Source: Streptomyces syringium (GTDB lineage Bacteria > Actinomycetota > Actinomycetes > Streptomycetales > Streptomycetaceae). Taken from it: 64,000 bases of DNA. Shown here piece by piece: positions 36,639 through 45,830 of the stretch. Every line of letters starts with the position of its first letter. Position 1 is the stretch's first letter. Made by a program: the position numbers and the translations under genes. The stretch is taken from contig NZ_JAGIOH010000001.1 of the NCBI RefSeq assembly GCF_017876625.1, positions 1,178,001 through 1,242,000 on the forward strand, read 5' to 3'. Below the pieces are notes generated by a model, which was not told the DNA's origin, searched no databases, and saw only the letters and a list, made by a program, of their open reading frames with translations.

Positions 36639-37319
36639 ATGCCGCGGAACACCAGAACGCCGCACGACGCCGTGCACCATCCGCTGTTCGCGCGGGTGTA
36701 CGCGAAGCTGAGCCCGGTGGCCGACCGGCGGGCCGGAGTGGCCGCGCACCGGCGGGAGTTGCTGGACGGGCTGTCGGGCCGGGTCATCGAAATCGGCGCG
36801 GGAAACGGGCTGAACTTCTCCTATTACCCGGGGACCGTCTCCGAGGTCGTGGCGATCGAGCCGGAGCGGCTGCTCCGGCGGCTGGCGGTGGAGTCCGCCG
36901 TGCGCGCCGGGGTGCCGGTGGACGTGGTGCCGGGGGCGGCGGAGGCGCTGCCGGTGAAGAGCGAGGCGTACGACGCGGCGGTGGCGTCGTTGGTGCTGTG
37001 TTCCGTGCGGGATGTGCGGCGTGCTCTGGCGGAGTTGCGCCGGGTGTTGCGGCCGGGTGGTGAGCTGCGGTTCTTCGAGCACGGGCTGGCGCAGGGCCGG
37101 GGGCAGGCGACCGTGCAGCGGGCGCTGGACCGGACCGTCTGGCCGGTGCTGTTCGGCGGCTGTCATACCGCGCGGGACCCGCTGGCCGAGATCGAGGCGG
37201 CGGGGTTCGAGCTGGGTCCGTACCGTCGGCTGCGGGTGCCGGCGGGCAGAGTACCGACGCCCGCTTCGCCCTGTGTGCTGGGGGTGGCCAGGCGCCCGCT
37301 CGAAAGCGACGGGAGGTGA
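36639..37319 (+). CDS. Class I SAM-dependent methyltransferase
   Basis: The 226-residue protein has motif I VIEIGAGNGLNFSYYP (about residues 49-64), the acidic end of strand 2 (VVAIEPE) and the motif IV-V stretch DAAVASLVLCSVRD with a later RVLRPGGELRFFEHG. This is the UbiE/Methyltransf_11 type. ATG at 36639 follows GGGAAGGGG. The substrate is not evident from neighbours. It is probably a single-gene unit. Confidence 0.88.
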   Translation: MPRNTRTPHDAVHHPLFARVYAKLSPVADRRAGVAAHRRELLDGLSGRVIEIGAGNGLNFSYYPGTVSEVVAIEPERLLRRLAVESAVRAGVPVDVVPGAAEALPVKSEAYDAAVASLVLCSVRDVRRALAELRRVLRPGGELRFFEHGLAQGRGQATVQRALDRTVWPVLFGGCHTARDPLAEIEAAGFELGPYRRLRVPAGRVPTPASPCVLGVARRPLESDGR

Positions 37320-37554
37320 CCGCCGGGGTGATCGGCGGGTGATCGCCGCGGGTCCCGCACCGTGAGGTCCGGCGGGCGGCCGCCGCCCGGAGCGGGTGCG
37401 GGCCCGTCGCGAGCCGTTCGACCGCACGTCGTCCACCGTCCCGGAGCATCGCCCGGAACGGCTTCGCCCTCGGTGACCGAAGAGCCGCACGGCACCTGAC
37501 CGCATGACGGAACATGTTCGACACCGCGCCCCGGCCGGTGATGGGATCGCCGCC

Positions 37555-38001
37555 ATGAGCGATCTTCACATCCGGGCCGCGGCGCCCTCGGAGCTCGACG
37601 CCGTGCTGGCCTTCTGGAAGGAGGCCGCCGAGGGGACGAGCATCAGCGACGACCCCACGGGCGTGGCCCGGCTTCTCGACCGGGACCCCGGGGCGTTGCT
37701 GCTGGCCGAGTACGACGGCGAGCCGGCCGGCACCGTGATCGCCGGCTTCGACGGCTGGCGGTGCCATCTCTACCGGCTCGCCGTCCACCCCCGCCACCGC
37801 CGCCGGGGCGTGGCGAGCGCGCTGCTCGCGGCCGCCGAGGAGCGGTTCGTCTCGCTCGGCGGGCGCCGCGGGGACGCGATGGTGCTGGACCACAACGATG
37901 CGGCGCACCACGCGTGGCGCGCGGCGGGCTACACCCGCGAGCCGCAGTGGAGCCGGTGGGTCAAGCCGCTCGGTGGCACGTCGACCGCACCACTTTGCTG
38001 A
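37555..38001 (+). CDS. GNAT family N-acetyltransferase
   Basis: The 148-residue protein is a single GNAT domain. The acetyl-CoA binding motif A is RLAVHPRHRRRGVASALLAAAE (about residues 76-97), and motif B includes DHNDAAHHAWRAAGYTREP. There is no fused domain. ATG at 37555 begins MSDLHIRAA. The substrate is unknown. Confidence 0.88.
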   Translation: MSDLHIRAAAPSELDAVLAFWKEAAEGTSISDDPTGVARLLDRDPGALLLAEYDGEPAGTVIAGFDGWRCHLYRLAVHPRHRRRGVASALLAAAEERFVSLGGRRGDAMVLDHNDAAHHAWRAAGYTREPQWSRWVKPLGGTSTAPLC

Positions 38002-38184
38002 TCCTTTACCATTGAGTGGTCAAACTGACCTTCTTGGTCCTTTCTTCACCCACCACGAGCTTCACCCGTCACGAGCCAATGAAAGGTGTGAGCGTCCAGC
38101 CATGGGCGAGCCTCCCAGTAGTCCCCGGAGTCGACATCGCGCGCTCCTCCCGCCCCTGCCGGATCATGGGACGGAGGTGAACCG

Positions 38185-39582
38185 ATGACCGAAGTACTCC
38201 TCCTGCTGGTCGCCCTGCTGCTGACCCTGGCCTGTGCCGTCTTCGTCGCGGCCGAGTTCTCCCTCACCACCGTCGAGCGGGGTGAGCTGGAGCGGGCCGT
38301 CGAGAACGGCGACCGCGGCGCCGAGGGCACGCTCAAGGCGGTGCGCGGCCTCACCTTCCAGCTCTCGGGCGCCCAGCTGGGCATCACGGTCACCGGTCTG
38401 ATCATCGGCATGATCTCCAAGCCGTCCATCGCGGCGCTGCTCACCGGCCCGATGAAGGCACTCGGCCTGTCCGCCTCCGTGGCGTCCTCGACCGCCCTGG
38501 TGCTGGGCACCGTGATCTCCACGGTGGTGCTGATGGTCGTCGGCGAGCTGGTGCCGAAGAACTGGGCGATCTCCCGGCCGCTGCCGGTGGCGAAGCGCGT
38601 CTCGGGTCCGCAGCGCGCGTTCAGCGCGGCGTTCCGGCCCCTGATCACCCACCTCAACAACACCGCCAACCGCACGCTGCACCGGATGGGCCTGGAGCCG
38701 GCCGAGGAGCTGGCCACGGCGCGCTCGCCCCAGGAACTGGTCGCGCTCGCCCGGCACTCCGCCAAGGAGGGCGCGCTGGAGGCGGACACCGCCGAGCTGT
38801 TCGTCCGGACGCTGAACCTCGCCGAACTGACGGCGGAGAACGTGATGACGCCCCGCGTCCAGGTCACCGCGCTGGGCGCGGAGACCACGGCCGAGGACGT
38901 CGCCAACGCCACCCGGGCGACCGGCCTGTCCCGCTTCCCCGTCTACCGCGGCAATCTCGACACGGTCGTCGGCATCGCCCACATCAAGGACGTCCTCGCG
39001 ATACCCGCCGAGCAGCGCCCGCACCATCCCGTCGCGGCGCTGCTGCGCGAGCCGCTGCTGGTGCCGGAGTCGCTGACGGTGGACCGGCTGCTGGACCGGC
39101 TGTCGGCCAAGCGCAGCATGGCCGTCGTCATCGACGAGTACGGCGGCACGGCGGGCGTGGTCACCCTGGAGGACATCATCGAGGAGGTCGTCGGCGAGGT
39201 CCGCGACGAGCACGACCCCGTCGAGATCCCCGACCTCGCCCCGGCCGGGCAGGACGCCGCGGGCCGCGAGCTCTACGACGCGGACGGCGCGGCCCGTACC
39301 GACCAGCTGGAGGCCATCGGCCTGCGGGCGCCGGACGGCCCGTACGAGACGCTGGCCGGGCTGGTCGCGACCGAGCTCGGCCGGATCCCGGCCGAGGGCG
39401 ACACCGTCGAGGTGGAGGGCTGGCGGATCGACGTGATCGACGCCTCCGGCCGCCGCGCGGCACGGGTCCGGCTGACGGCTCCGCCGCCGGACGCGGGCCC
39501 CGACCCGCGCGGCAGCGCCGGCCTCGGCTCCGCGACCGACGGCGGATCCCGCTTCGGGACCCGTAAGGAGGCCGGCCGATGA
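38185..39582 (+). CDS. CNNM/CorC-type membrane protein with CBS pair
   Basis: The 465-residue protein has an N-terminal DUF21/CNNM transmembrane domain (about residues 1-190; FVAAEFSLTTVERGELE, SGAQLGITVTGLIIG), two CBS domains (about 215-335) and a C-terminal CorC_HlyC domain (about 355-435). Proteins of this family are linked to magnesium or cobalt efflux. ATG at 38185 has a GACGGAGGTG site. It overlaps the next gene by 4 bp (ATGA), and the two are probably subunits of one transporter. Confidence 0.9.
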   Translation: MTEVLLLLVALLLTLACAVFVAAEFSLTTVERGELERAVENGDRGAEGTLKAVRGLTFQLSGAQLGITVTGLIIGMISKPSIAALLTGPMKALGLSASVASSTALVLGTVISTVVLMVVGELVPKNWAISRPLPVAKRVSGPQRAFSAAFRPLITHLNNTANRTLHRMGLEPAEELATARSPQELVALARHSAKEGALEADTAELFVRTLNLAELTAENVMTPRVQVTALGAETTAEDVANATRATGLSRFPVYRGNLDTVVGIAHIKDVLAIPAEQRPHHPVAALLREPLLVPESLTVDRLLDRLSAKRSMAVVIDEYGGTAGVVTLEDIIEEVVGEVRDEHDPVEIPDLAPAGQDAAGRELYDADGAARTDQLEAIGLRAPDGPYETLAGLVATELGRIPAEGDTVEVEGWRIDVIDASGRRAARVRLTAPPPDAGPDPRGSAGLGSATDGGSRFGTRKEAGR

Positions 39583-40592
39583 CCGCCGTCCAACTGCTCA
39601 TCGGCCTGGCGACGCTGGTCGTCAACGCCTTCTTCGTCGGCGCGGAGTTCGCGCTGATCTCGGTGCGCCGCAGCCAGATCGAGCCGTACGCCGAGCGCGG
39701 TGACCGGCGTGGCCACAGTGTCCTGTGGGGCCTGCGGCACATCTCGGCGCTGATGGCCGCGGCCCAGCTCGGCATCACGCTGTGCACCCTGGTGCTCGGT
39801 GTCGTCGCCGAACCGGCGATCGCCCATCTCCTGGAGCCGGTGTTCCACGCGGTCGGCATGCCGGCCGGGCTGACCCACCCGGTGTCGTTCGTGATCGCGC
39901 TAGCCGTGGCGACGTATCTGCACATGCTCTTCGGCGAGATGGTGCCGAAGAACATCGCCCTCGCCGAACCGGTGCGCACCGCGCTGCTGCTCGGCCCGCC
40001 GCTGGTCACCCTCGCGCGGGCGCTGCGCCCGGTGGTGTTCGCCATCAACCAGCTGGCGAATTCGCTGCTGAAGCTGTTGCGGGTGGAGCCCAAGGACGAG
40101 GTCGCGGCGACCTTCTCGGACGACCAGCTCGCCCGGATCGTCGCCGACTCCAGCGCGGCGGGCCTGCTGGACGCCCGGGCGACCGAGCGGCTGCGGGACG
40201 TGCTGGAGCTGGGCTCCCGCCCGGTCCAGGACGTCGTGCTGCCGGTGGAGCGGGTTGTCTCCGCCCCCTTCGGCATCACCCCCGAGGGGCTGGAGCGGCT
40301 GTCCGCCGAGTCGGGGTTCTCCCGCTTCCCGGTGGTGGACAACGCGGGCCGGATCACGGGCTATCTGCACGTGAAGGACGCGCTGGACGCCGAGCCGCGC
40401 GACGTACCCTTCCCGCGCCGCCGGATGCGCCCGATCGCCCAGGTCCGGGCGGCCACCCCGCTGGACGACGTGATCACGGCGATGCGCGGCACCGGCACCC
40501 ACCTCGCGGCCGTCATCGGCGCGGACGACCGGCTGGCCGGGCTGGTCACGCTGGAGGACGTCCTGCGCGAGCTGGTGGGCCAGCGGCCGTGA
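39579..40592 (+). CDS. CNNM-type membrane protein with CBS pair, second subunit
   Basis: This 337-residue paralog of the preceding protein has the DUF21/CNNM membrane domain (FVGAEFALISVRRSQIE, AAAQLGITLCTLVLG, GEMVPKNIALAEP) and a CBS pair (FPVVDNAGRITGYLHVKD, LAGLVTLEDVLRELVG). It lacks the C-terminal CorC domain and ends right after the second CBS. ATG at 39579 overlaps the upstream stop as ATGA. The pairing of long and short forms suggests a heterodimer. A 23-bp terminator follows. Confidence 0.9.
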   Translation: MTAVQLLIGLATLVVNAFFVGAEFALISVRRSQIEPYAERGDRRGHSVLWGLRHISALMAAAQLGITLCTLVLGVVAEPAIAHLLEPVFHAVGMPAGLTHPVSFVIALAVATYLHMLFGEMVPKNIALAEPVRTALLLGPPLVTLARALRPVVFAINQLANSLLKLLRVEPKDEVAATFSDDQLARIVADSSAAGLLDARATERLRDVLELGSRPVQDVVLPVERVVSAPFGITPEGLERLSAESGFSRFPVVDNAGRITGYLHVKDALDAEPRDVPFPRRRMRPIAQVRAATPLDDVITAMRGTGTHLAAVIGADDRLAGLVTLEDVLRELVGQRP

Positions 40593-40597
40593 GGCGC

Positions 40598-40646
40598 CCC
40601 CGGCGGGGCGGCACCGGCACGGGGTGCCGGTGCCGCCCCGCCGGGG
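40598..40646 (+). terminator. Terminator after the CNNM pair
   Basis: A perfect 23-bp stem (40598-40620 with 40624-40646) with a 3-nt GGG loop lies 6 bp past the stop. It ends only 18 bp before the next start codon, so it abuts that gene's -10 region. Confidence 0.8.
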
Positions 40647-40647
40647 A

Positions 40648-40653
40648 GTAGGA
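40648..40653 (+). promoter_or_regulatory. Predicted -10 of a leaderless SGNH hydrolase transcript
   Basis: TAGGAT lies 11 bp before the ATG at 40665, placing transcription start at or near the start codon. No ribosome site is visible between the two. Confidence 0.45.
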
Positions 40654-40664
40654 TCGCCCGCGCC

Positions 40665-41468
40665 ATGGAGATCAATGCGACCTACACATACACGAGCTTC
40701 GTCGCCGTCGGTGACTCCTTCACCGAGGGCATGTCCGACGAGCTGCCGGACGGCTCGTACCGCGGCTGGGCCGATCTCCTCGCGGCCCGCCTCGCGGAGC
40801 GCGCCCCCGGCTTCCGCTACGCGAACCTCGCCGTGCGCGGCAAGCTCATCGGCCAGATCACCGACGAGCAGGCAGCGCCCGCCGCGGCGATGGGCGCCGA
40901 TCTGGTGACGCTGGTCGGCGGACTCAACGACGTGCTGCGCCCCAAGTGCGACGTGGACCTGGTCTGCGCGCGGCTGGAGGAAGCGGCGGCGCGGCTCGCG
41001 CCGAGCTGCCGTCAGCTGGTACTGATGCGCAGCCCGGGACGGCAGGGCCCGGTGATGGAGCGGTTCCGGCCGCGCATGGAGCAGCTCTTCGGCTTCATCG
41101 ACGACCTGGCCGGCCGGCACGGTGCGCTCGTCGTCGATCTCTTCGGCGCCGAGGTGCTGGGCGACTCCCGGCTGTGGGCCGAGGACCGGCTGCATCTGAA
41201 CGCGGAGGGGCACCGGCGGGTGGCCGAGGCCGTGGGGCAGGCACTCGGGCACGAGCCTTCGTTCGACTGGCGCGAGCCCCTGCCCCCGCTGGTCCGCCCC
41301 GGCTGGGCGGCCCGCCGGACCTCGGACGCCCGGTTCGCCCGCGAGCACCTGGTGCCGTGGATCGGCCGCCGGCTGACCGGACGCTCCAGCGGGGACGGCC
41401 GGCCGCCCAAGCGGGCCGAGCTGAGCCCGTACGGGGGCGACGCCGAGCCCGCCGAGCCGCTCTCGTAG
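40665..41468 (+). CDS. SGNH/GDSL family hydrolase
   Basis: The 267-residue cytoplasmic-looking esterase has all four SGNH blocks: GDSFTEG (block I serine), RGKLIGQ (block II), GGLND (block III) and DRLHLNAEGH (block V Asp and His). There is no signal peptide, unlike many Streptomyces lipases of this fold. The C-terminal 30 residues are basic and proline-rich. It appears to be translated from a leaderless transcript. The acyl ester substrate is unknown. Confidence 0.9.
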   Translation: MEINATYTYTSFVAVGDSFTEGMSDELPDGSYRGWADLLAARLAERAPGFRYANLAVRGKLIGQITDEQAAPAAAMGADLVTLVGGLNDVLRPKCDVDLVCARLEEAAARLAPSCRQLVLMRSPGRQGPVMERFRPRMEQLFGFIDDLAGRHGALVVDLFGAEVLGDSRLWAEDRLHLNAEGHRRVAEAVGQALGHEPSFDWREPLPPLVRPGWAARRTSDARFAREHLVPWIGRRLTGRSSGDGRPPKRAELSPYGGDAEPAEPLS

Positions 41469-41513
41469 CAACGCACAAACCGGGGCGGGGCGCCGACCTG
41501 CGTAAAACGCCAG

Positions 41514-41519
41514 TAGAAT
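41514..41519 (+). promoter_or_regulatory. Predicted -10 of a leaderless purB transcript
   Basis: TAGAAT ends 8 bp before the purB GTG at 41528, with no ribosome site between. No good -35 was seen. Confidence 0.5.
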
Positions 41520-41527
41520 CCGGTCAC

Positions 41528-42970
41528 GTGACTGCTGCGTCTTTGAAGCCCCGCATCCCCAATGTCCTCGCCGGCCGCTACGCCTCCACCGAGCTGGCCG
41601 TCCTGTGGTCCCCCGAGTACAAGGTCAAGCTGGAGCGGAAGCTGTGGCTCGCGGTACTCCGTGCCCAGAAGGACCTGGGGATCGAGGTGCCGGACGCCGC
41701 CCTCGCCGATTACGAGCGGGTTCTGGACCAGGTCGACCTGGCCTCCATCGCCGAGCGCGAGAAGGTCACGCGGCATGACGTGAAGGCCCGCATCGAGGAG
41801 TTCAACGCCCTCGCCGGCCACGAGCACGTCCACAAGGGCATGACCTCCCGTGACCTCACGGAGAACGTGGAGCAGCTCCAGATCCGGCTCTCGCTGGAGC
41901 TGATGCGCGACCGTACCGTCGCCGTCCTCGCCCGCCTCGGCAAGCTCTCCGGCGAGTACGCCGAGCTGGTCATGGCGGGGCGCTCGCACAACGTCGCCGC
42001 GCAGGCCACCACCCTCGGCAAGCGCTTCGCGACCACCGCCGACGAGCTGCTCGTCGCCTACGGGCGGCTGGAGGAGCTGCTCGGCCGCTACCCGCTGCGC
42101 GGCATCAAGGGCCCCGTCGGCACCGCGCAGGACATGCTGGACCTGCTCGGCGGCGACGCCTCGAAGCTGGCCGAGCTGGAGCAGCGGATCGCGGGCCACC
42201 TCGGCTTCGCGCACGCCTTCACCTCCGTCGGCCAGGTCTACCCGCGCTCGCTGGACTACGACGTGGTCACCTCGCTGGTACAGCTGGCCGCCGCGCCGTC
42301 CTCGCTGGCCAAGACCGTCCGGCTGATGGCCGGCCACGAGCTGGTGACCGAGGGCTTCAAGCCGGGTCAGGTGGGCTCGTCCGCGATGCCGCACAAGATG
42401 AACACCCGCTCCTGCGAGCGCGTCAACGGCCTCATGGTCATCCTGCGCGGCTACGCCTCGATGACCGGCGAGCTGGCGGGCGACCAGTGGAACGAGGGCG
42501 ACGTCTCCTGCTCGGTGGTGCGCCGCGTCGCGCTGCCGGACGCGTTCTTCGCGCTCGACGGCCTGCTGGAGACCTTCCTGACGGTGCTCGACGAGTTCGG
42601 CGCGTTCCCGGCCGTCGTCGCCCGGGAGCTGGACCGCTACCTCCCCTTCCTCGCCACCACCAAGGTGCTGATGGGCGCGGTGCGCGCCGGGGTCGGCCGC
42701 GAGGTCGCCCACGAGGTCATCAAGGAGCACGCGGTGGCCTCCGCGCTGGCGATGCGCGAGCAGGGTGCCGAGCGCAACGAGCTGCTCGACAAGCTCGCCG
42801 CCGACGAGCGGATCCCGCTGGACCGCGCGGGTCTCGACGCCCTCATGGCCGACAAGCTGTCGTTCACCGGCGCCGCCGGTGACCAGGTCGCCACGGTCGT
42901 CGCCCGGATCGAGGAGATCGCCAAGCAGCACCCGGAGGCGGCCGCGTACGCCCCGGGCGCCATCCTCTGA
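41528..42970 (+). CDS. purB: Adenylosuccinate lyase
   Basis: The 480-residue fumarase-superfamily enzyme acts twice in purine synthesis, releasing fumarate from SAICAR and adenylosuccinate. The superfamily signature GSSAMPHKMNTRSCER is present (about residues 285-300), with the general acid/base stretches HKGMTSRDLTENVEQ and RSHNVAAQATTLGKR. GTG at 41528 begins VTAASLKPRIPNVLAGRY, matching the family N terminus; the longer open frame upstream is not homologous. It is transcribed alone, probably leaderless. Confidence 0.95.
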   Translation: MTAASLKPRIPNVLAGRYASTELAVLWSPEYKVKLERKLWLAVLRAQKDLGIEVPDAALADYERVLDQVDLASIAEREKVTRHDVKARIEEFNALAGHEHVHKGMTSRDLTENVEQLQIRLSLELMRDRTVAVLARLGKLSGEYAELVMAGRSHNVAAQATTLGKRFATTADELLVAYGRLEELLGRYPLRGIKGPVGTAQDMLDLLGGDASKLAELEQRIAGHLGFAHAFTSVGQVYPRSLDYDVVTSLVQLAAAPSSLAKTVRLMAGHELVTEGFKPGQVGSSAMPHKMNTRSCERVNGLMVILRGYASMTGELAGDQWNEGDVSCSVVRRVALPDAFFALDGLLETFLTVLDEFGAFPAVVARELDRYLPFLATTKVLMGAVRAGVGREVAHEVIKEHAVASALAMREQGAERNELLDKLAADERIPLDRAGLDALMADKLSFTGAAGDQVATVVARIEEIAKQHPEAAAYAPGAIL

Positions 42971-43084
42971 CGTCTTCCCCGCGTCTCACGGACCCGCCCG
43001 CCCCTGTGTCCTTTCCGGACACGGCGGCGGGCGGTCCGCGTTGTCCGGCCGGACGGGCGCTCGGCGGCACCGCCTATCATCGGG

Positions 43085-43630
43085 ATGTCCTCTTTCCCGT
43101 TGCTCAAGGTGGGCCGCACAGTGGTAGGTGACGTGGTCGCGGAGGATCTGCGGGTCCTGTTCTGCGGCATCAACCCCGGTCTGATGTCCGCCGCCACGGG
43201 CCATCACTTCGCGCGGCCCGGCAACCGCTTCTGGCCCGTGCTGTACCGGTCCGGCTTCACGCCCCGGCAGCTCGCCCCGGCCGAGCAGGAGGAACTGCTC
43301 GCGTACGGGCTCGGCATCACCAACGTCGTGGACCGGCCCTCCGCACGGGCCGACGAGGTGAGCAAGGAGGAGTTCCGCGCGGGCGGGCTGCTGCTCACCG
43401 AGAAGGTGGCACGGCTGCGGCCCCGGTGGCTGGCGGTCGTCGGCGTCACCGCGTACCGGATCGCCTTCGACGACAAGCGCGCGGTGATCGGACCGCAGGA
43501 ACGGACGATCGGCCCGACGCGGATCTGGGTGCTGCCCAACCCCAGCGGTCTGAACGCCTCCTGGACGCTGCCGAGGATGACCGAGGAGTACGAGCGGCTG
43601 CGGGCCGCCGCCGAATCCCCCTCCGGCTGA
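43085..43630 (+). CDS. mug: Mismatch-specific (G:T/U) DNA glycosylase, Mug family
   Basis: The 181-residue protein has the Mug/TDG motifs GINPGLMSAATGHHFA (about residues 29-44) and WVLPNPSGLNASW (about 145-157). Mug enzymes remove uracil and ethenocytosine opposite guanine. A TATCAT -10-like sequence lies 5-10 bp before ATG 43085, so the transcript may be leaderless; a GTG at 43121 is an alternative start. It lies upstream of a two-component system with no obvious link. Confidence 0.9.
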   Translation: MSSFPLLKVGRTVVGDVVAEDLRVLFCGINPGLMSAATGHHFARPGNRFWPVLYRSGFTPRQLAPAEQEELLAYGLGITNVVDRPSARADEVSKEEFRAGGLLLTEKVARLRPRWLAVVGVTAYRIAFDDKRAVIGPQERTIGPTRIWVLPNPSGLNASWTLPRMTEEYERLRAAAESPSG

Positions 43631-43673
43631 GACCGCCACCTGGCTGCCACGGGGCCGCTGCGAGGATGGCGGG

Positions 43674-44864
43674 ATGCTCGCCCTACCGCGCCTCGTGTTC
43701 CGGGCCGTCACCTTCACCCGCTGGCTGCATCTGGTCATGGCCACCGTGCTCGCGACCGTCTGCGCGCTCGTCCACCCGGGGCTGGCCGGTCTCGGCACGC
43801 GGCAGGCGGCCTGGCTGCTGGTCACTCCCGTGCCCCTGCTGGTGGCCTTGGCGATGGTCCCGGCGGTCCGGCTGTCGGAGGGCGTGCAGGCCCGGTTGCT
43901 GCTGTTCCCCGGCGCGCACGACGGCGGGACGCCCGCTTCCCGCAGCGCCTCGTGGGGCGACCGGTGGCGGACGGCGCTCTGGCTGGTGCTGCGCTACGAA
44001 CTGGGCGTGCTGACGGCGTTCCTGAGCGTATGGGTCCCCCCGCTGACATGGGCGCTGCTGCGCTCCGCCGACCGGGGCCGGGTCCTCGATCCGGCTCCGT
44101 GGTGGCCGGCGGGCGAGGGCCGGTGGTACGCGCTGCTCGCGCCGTTGCCCCCGGTCCTCCTGCTGGTGTTCGTCGTCGCGGCGGGCGCTGCGCTGGCCGC
44201 GGCGGCGCGGGCCCTGCTCGGGCCGTCGGCGGCCGAGCGGCTCGCCGCGTTGGAGGAGCGTACGGAACGGCTGCTGGAACACAACCGCCTGGCGCGGGAG
44301 TTGCACGACTCTGTCGGGCACGCCCTGACGGTGGCCGTGGTCCAGGCGGGCGCGGCCCGGGCGGCGGGGTCCGCGGAGTTCACCGAGCAGGCGCTGGCCG
44401 CGATCGAGGAGACGGGCCGGCACGCCCTGGAGGACCTGGAACGGGTGCTGGGCATCCTGCGCGAGGACGCCCCGCCGACGGCAGCCCGCCCCACCCTCGC
44501 CGACGCCGAGCGGCTGCTGACGGCGGCGCGGGGCTCGGGGGCACAGGTCACGTCGGACGTGAGCGGTCCGCTGGACAGCGTGCCGGGGCCGGTGTCGCGG
44601 GAGGGGTACCGCATTGTCCAGGAGGCGCTGACCAATGTGGTGCGGCACGCGGGCCCGGTGCCGGTGTCGGTACGGATCGCCGTCGGTGACCGGGCCGTGG
44701 AGCTGGAGATCCACAACGCGCTGTCCGGGGCGGGTGGCACGGTCTCCGGCAGCGGCGGCGGGCTGCGGGGCATCCGTGAGCGTGCCACCCTGCTCGGCGG
44801 ACAGGCCGAGGCGGGGGCGCACGAGGACGGGTGGCGCGTGCGGGCGGTGCTCCCGCTGGGCTGA
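43674..44864 (+). CDS. Two-component sensor histidine kinase, NarL-partner type
   Basis: The 396-residue membrane kinase has four hydrophobic segments in its first 180 residues (about 20-38, 45-62, 105-125 and 150-175), a coiled linker and an HisKA_3 domain with the phospho-acceptor in LARELHDSVGHALT (about residue 215). The HATPase part shows the N box EALTNVVRHA and GGGLRGIRERATLLGG. No extracellular sensor domain is present, so it probably senses membrane state. Its response regulator is 206 bp downstream. Confidence 0.92.
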   Translation: MLALPRLVFRAVTFTRWLHLVMATVLATVCALVHPGLAGLGTRQAAWLLVTPVPLLVALAMVPAVRLSEGVQARLLLFPGAHDGGTPASRSASWGDRWRTALWLVLRYELGVLTAFLSVWVPPLTWALLRSADRGRVLDPAPWWPAGEGRWYALLAPLPPVLLLVFVVAAGAALAAAARALLGPSAAERLAALEERTERLLEHNRLARELHDSVGHALTVAVVQAGAARAAGSAEFTEQALAAIEETGRHALEDLERVLGILREDAPPTAARPTLADAERLLTAARGSGAQVTSDVSGPLDSVPGPVSREGYRIVQEALTNVVRHAGPVPVSVRIAVGDRAVELEIHNALSGAGGTVSGSGGGLRGIRERATLLGGQAEAGAHEDGWRVRAVLPLG

Positions 44865-45070
44865 CCGGCCGTGCGGCCCAGGACACGGAGGCCGCCCGGT
44901 GTCTGCCCTCGTCGCCGGATGCCGCCGCCACCGCCGAGAGGATCAGCGGCAACGGCGGTGAGGTGCTGCTGGAGCCGATGCGCGACCTGCCGACGTTGTC
45001 CGGAGCCTGGTCGCCACGGCCCCACCGGCGCCCGCCCGCAGCGGCTCTGACGCCCCATTAGGCTGGCCCG

Positions 45071-45721
45071 GTGCCGATAACCGTGCTGCTCGTGGACGAC
45101 GAACCCCTGGTGCGCGCCGGGCTGCGCGCCATCCTCTCCGCGCAGCCGGACATCGAGGTGACGGGCGAGGCGGCGGACGGCGCGGCCGTACTGCCGCTGG
45201 TGCGGAGCCTGCGGCCGGACGTCGTGGCGATGGACGTGCGGATGCCGCTGCTGGACGGCATCGAGGCGACCCGGGCGGTGCTGCGCACGGTGGCGGCGCC
45301 CCCGAAGATCCTGGTCGTGACGACGTTCGAGAACGATCAGTACGTCTACGACGCGCTGCGGGCCGGAGCCGACGGCTTCCTCCTCAAGCGCGCCGCGCCG
45401 GCGGAGATCGTGCAGGCGGTACGGACGGTGGCCGCGGGCGATTCGCTGCTGTTCCCCACCGCGCTGCGCAGGCTCGCGGCCTCGTACGGCAACGAGCGCG
45501 CCCGCGCGGCGATGGAACGGGCGGCGCTGACGGCCCGGGAGGCGGATGTGCTGCGGCTGATGGCGCGCGGGATGTCCAACCCGGAGATCGCCGCGAGCCT
45601 GACCCTGGGCACGGAGACGGTGAAGACGCACGTCAGCGCGGTACTGGCGAAGCTGGGGGCACGGGACCGCACCCAGGCGGTGATCGCGGCGTACGAGTCG
45701 GGATTCGTCGCGCCGGGGTGA
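45071..45721 (+). CDS. NarL/FixJ family response regulator
   Basis: The 216-residue protein has a receiver domain (acid pair DDE at 9-11, phospho-aspartate in VVAMDVRMP about residue 53, lysine in LLKRAAP about 103) and a LuxR helix-turn-helix (LTAREADVLRLMARGMSNPEIAASL). GTG at 45071 follows a TAGGCT -10-like sequence by 7 bp and lacks a ribosome site, suggesting a leaderless transcript separate from the kinase gene. Targets are unknown. Confidence 0.92.
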   Translation: MPITVLLVDDEPLVRAGLRAILSAQPDIEVTGEAADGAAVLPLVRSLRPDVVAMDVRMPLLDGIEATRAVLRTVAAPPKILVVTTFENDQYVYDALRAGADGFLLKRAAPAEIVQAVRTVAAGDSLLFPTALRRLAASYGNERARAAMERAALTAREADVLRLMARGMSNPEIAASLTLGTETVKTHVSAVLAKLGARDRTQAVIAAYESGFVAPG

Positions 45722-45830
45722 GCCGCGGACACCTCCCCCGGGCGGCGTCCCGACGCTCGCCGACCCGCACGGCACCGGATACGATCCGCACGTCAGGGCG
45801 AAGGGCGCGCACAAGCGAGGAGGCGGCACG

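Noticed and set aside
38002..38184. A metal-sensing riboswitch ahead of the CNNM genes.
   Set aside because: The leader does not show the conserved blocks of the magnesium (M-box) or manganese (yybP-ykoY) classes.
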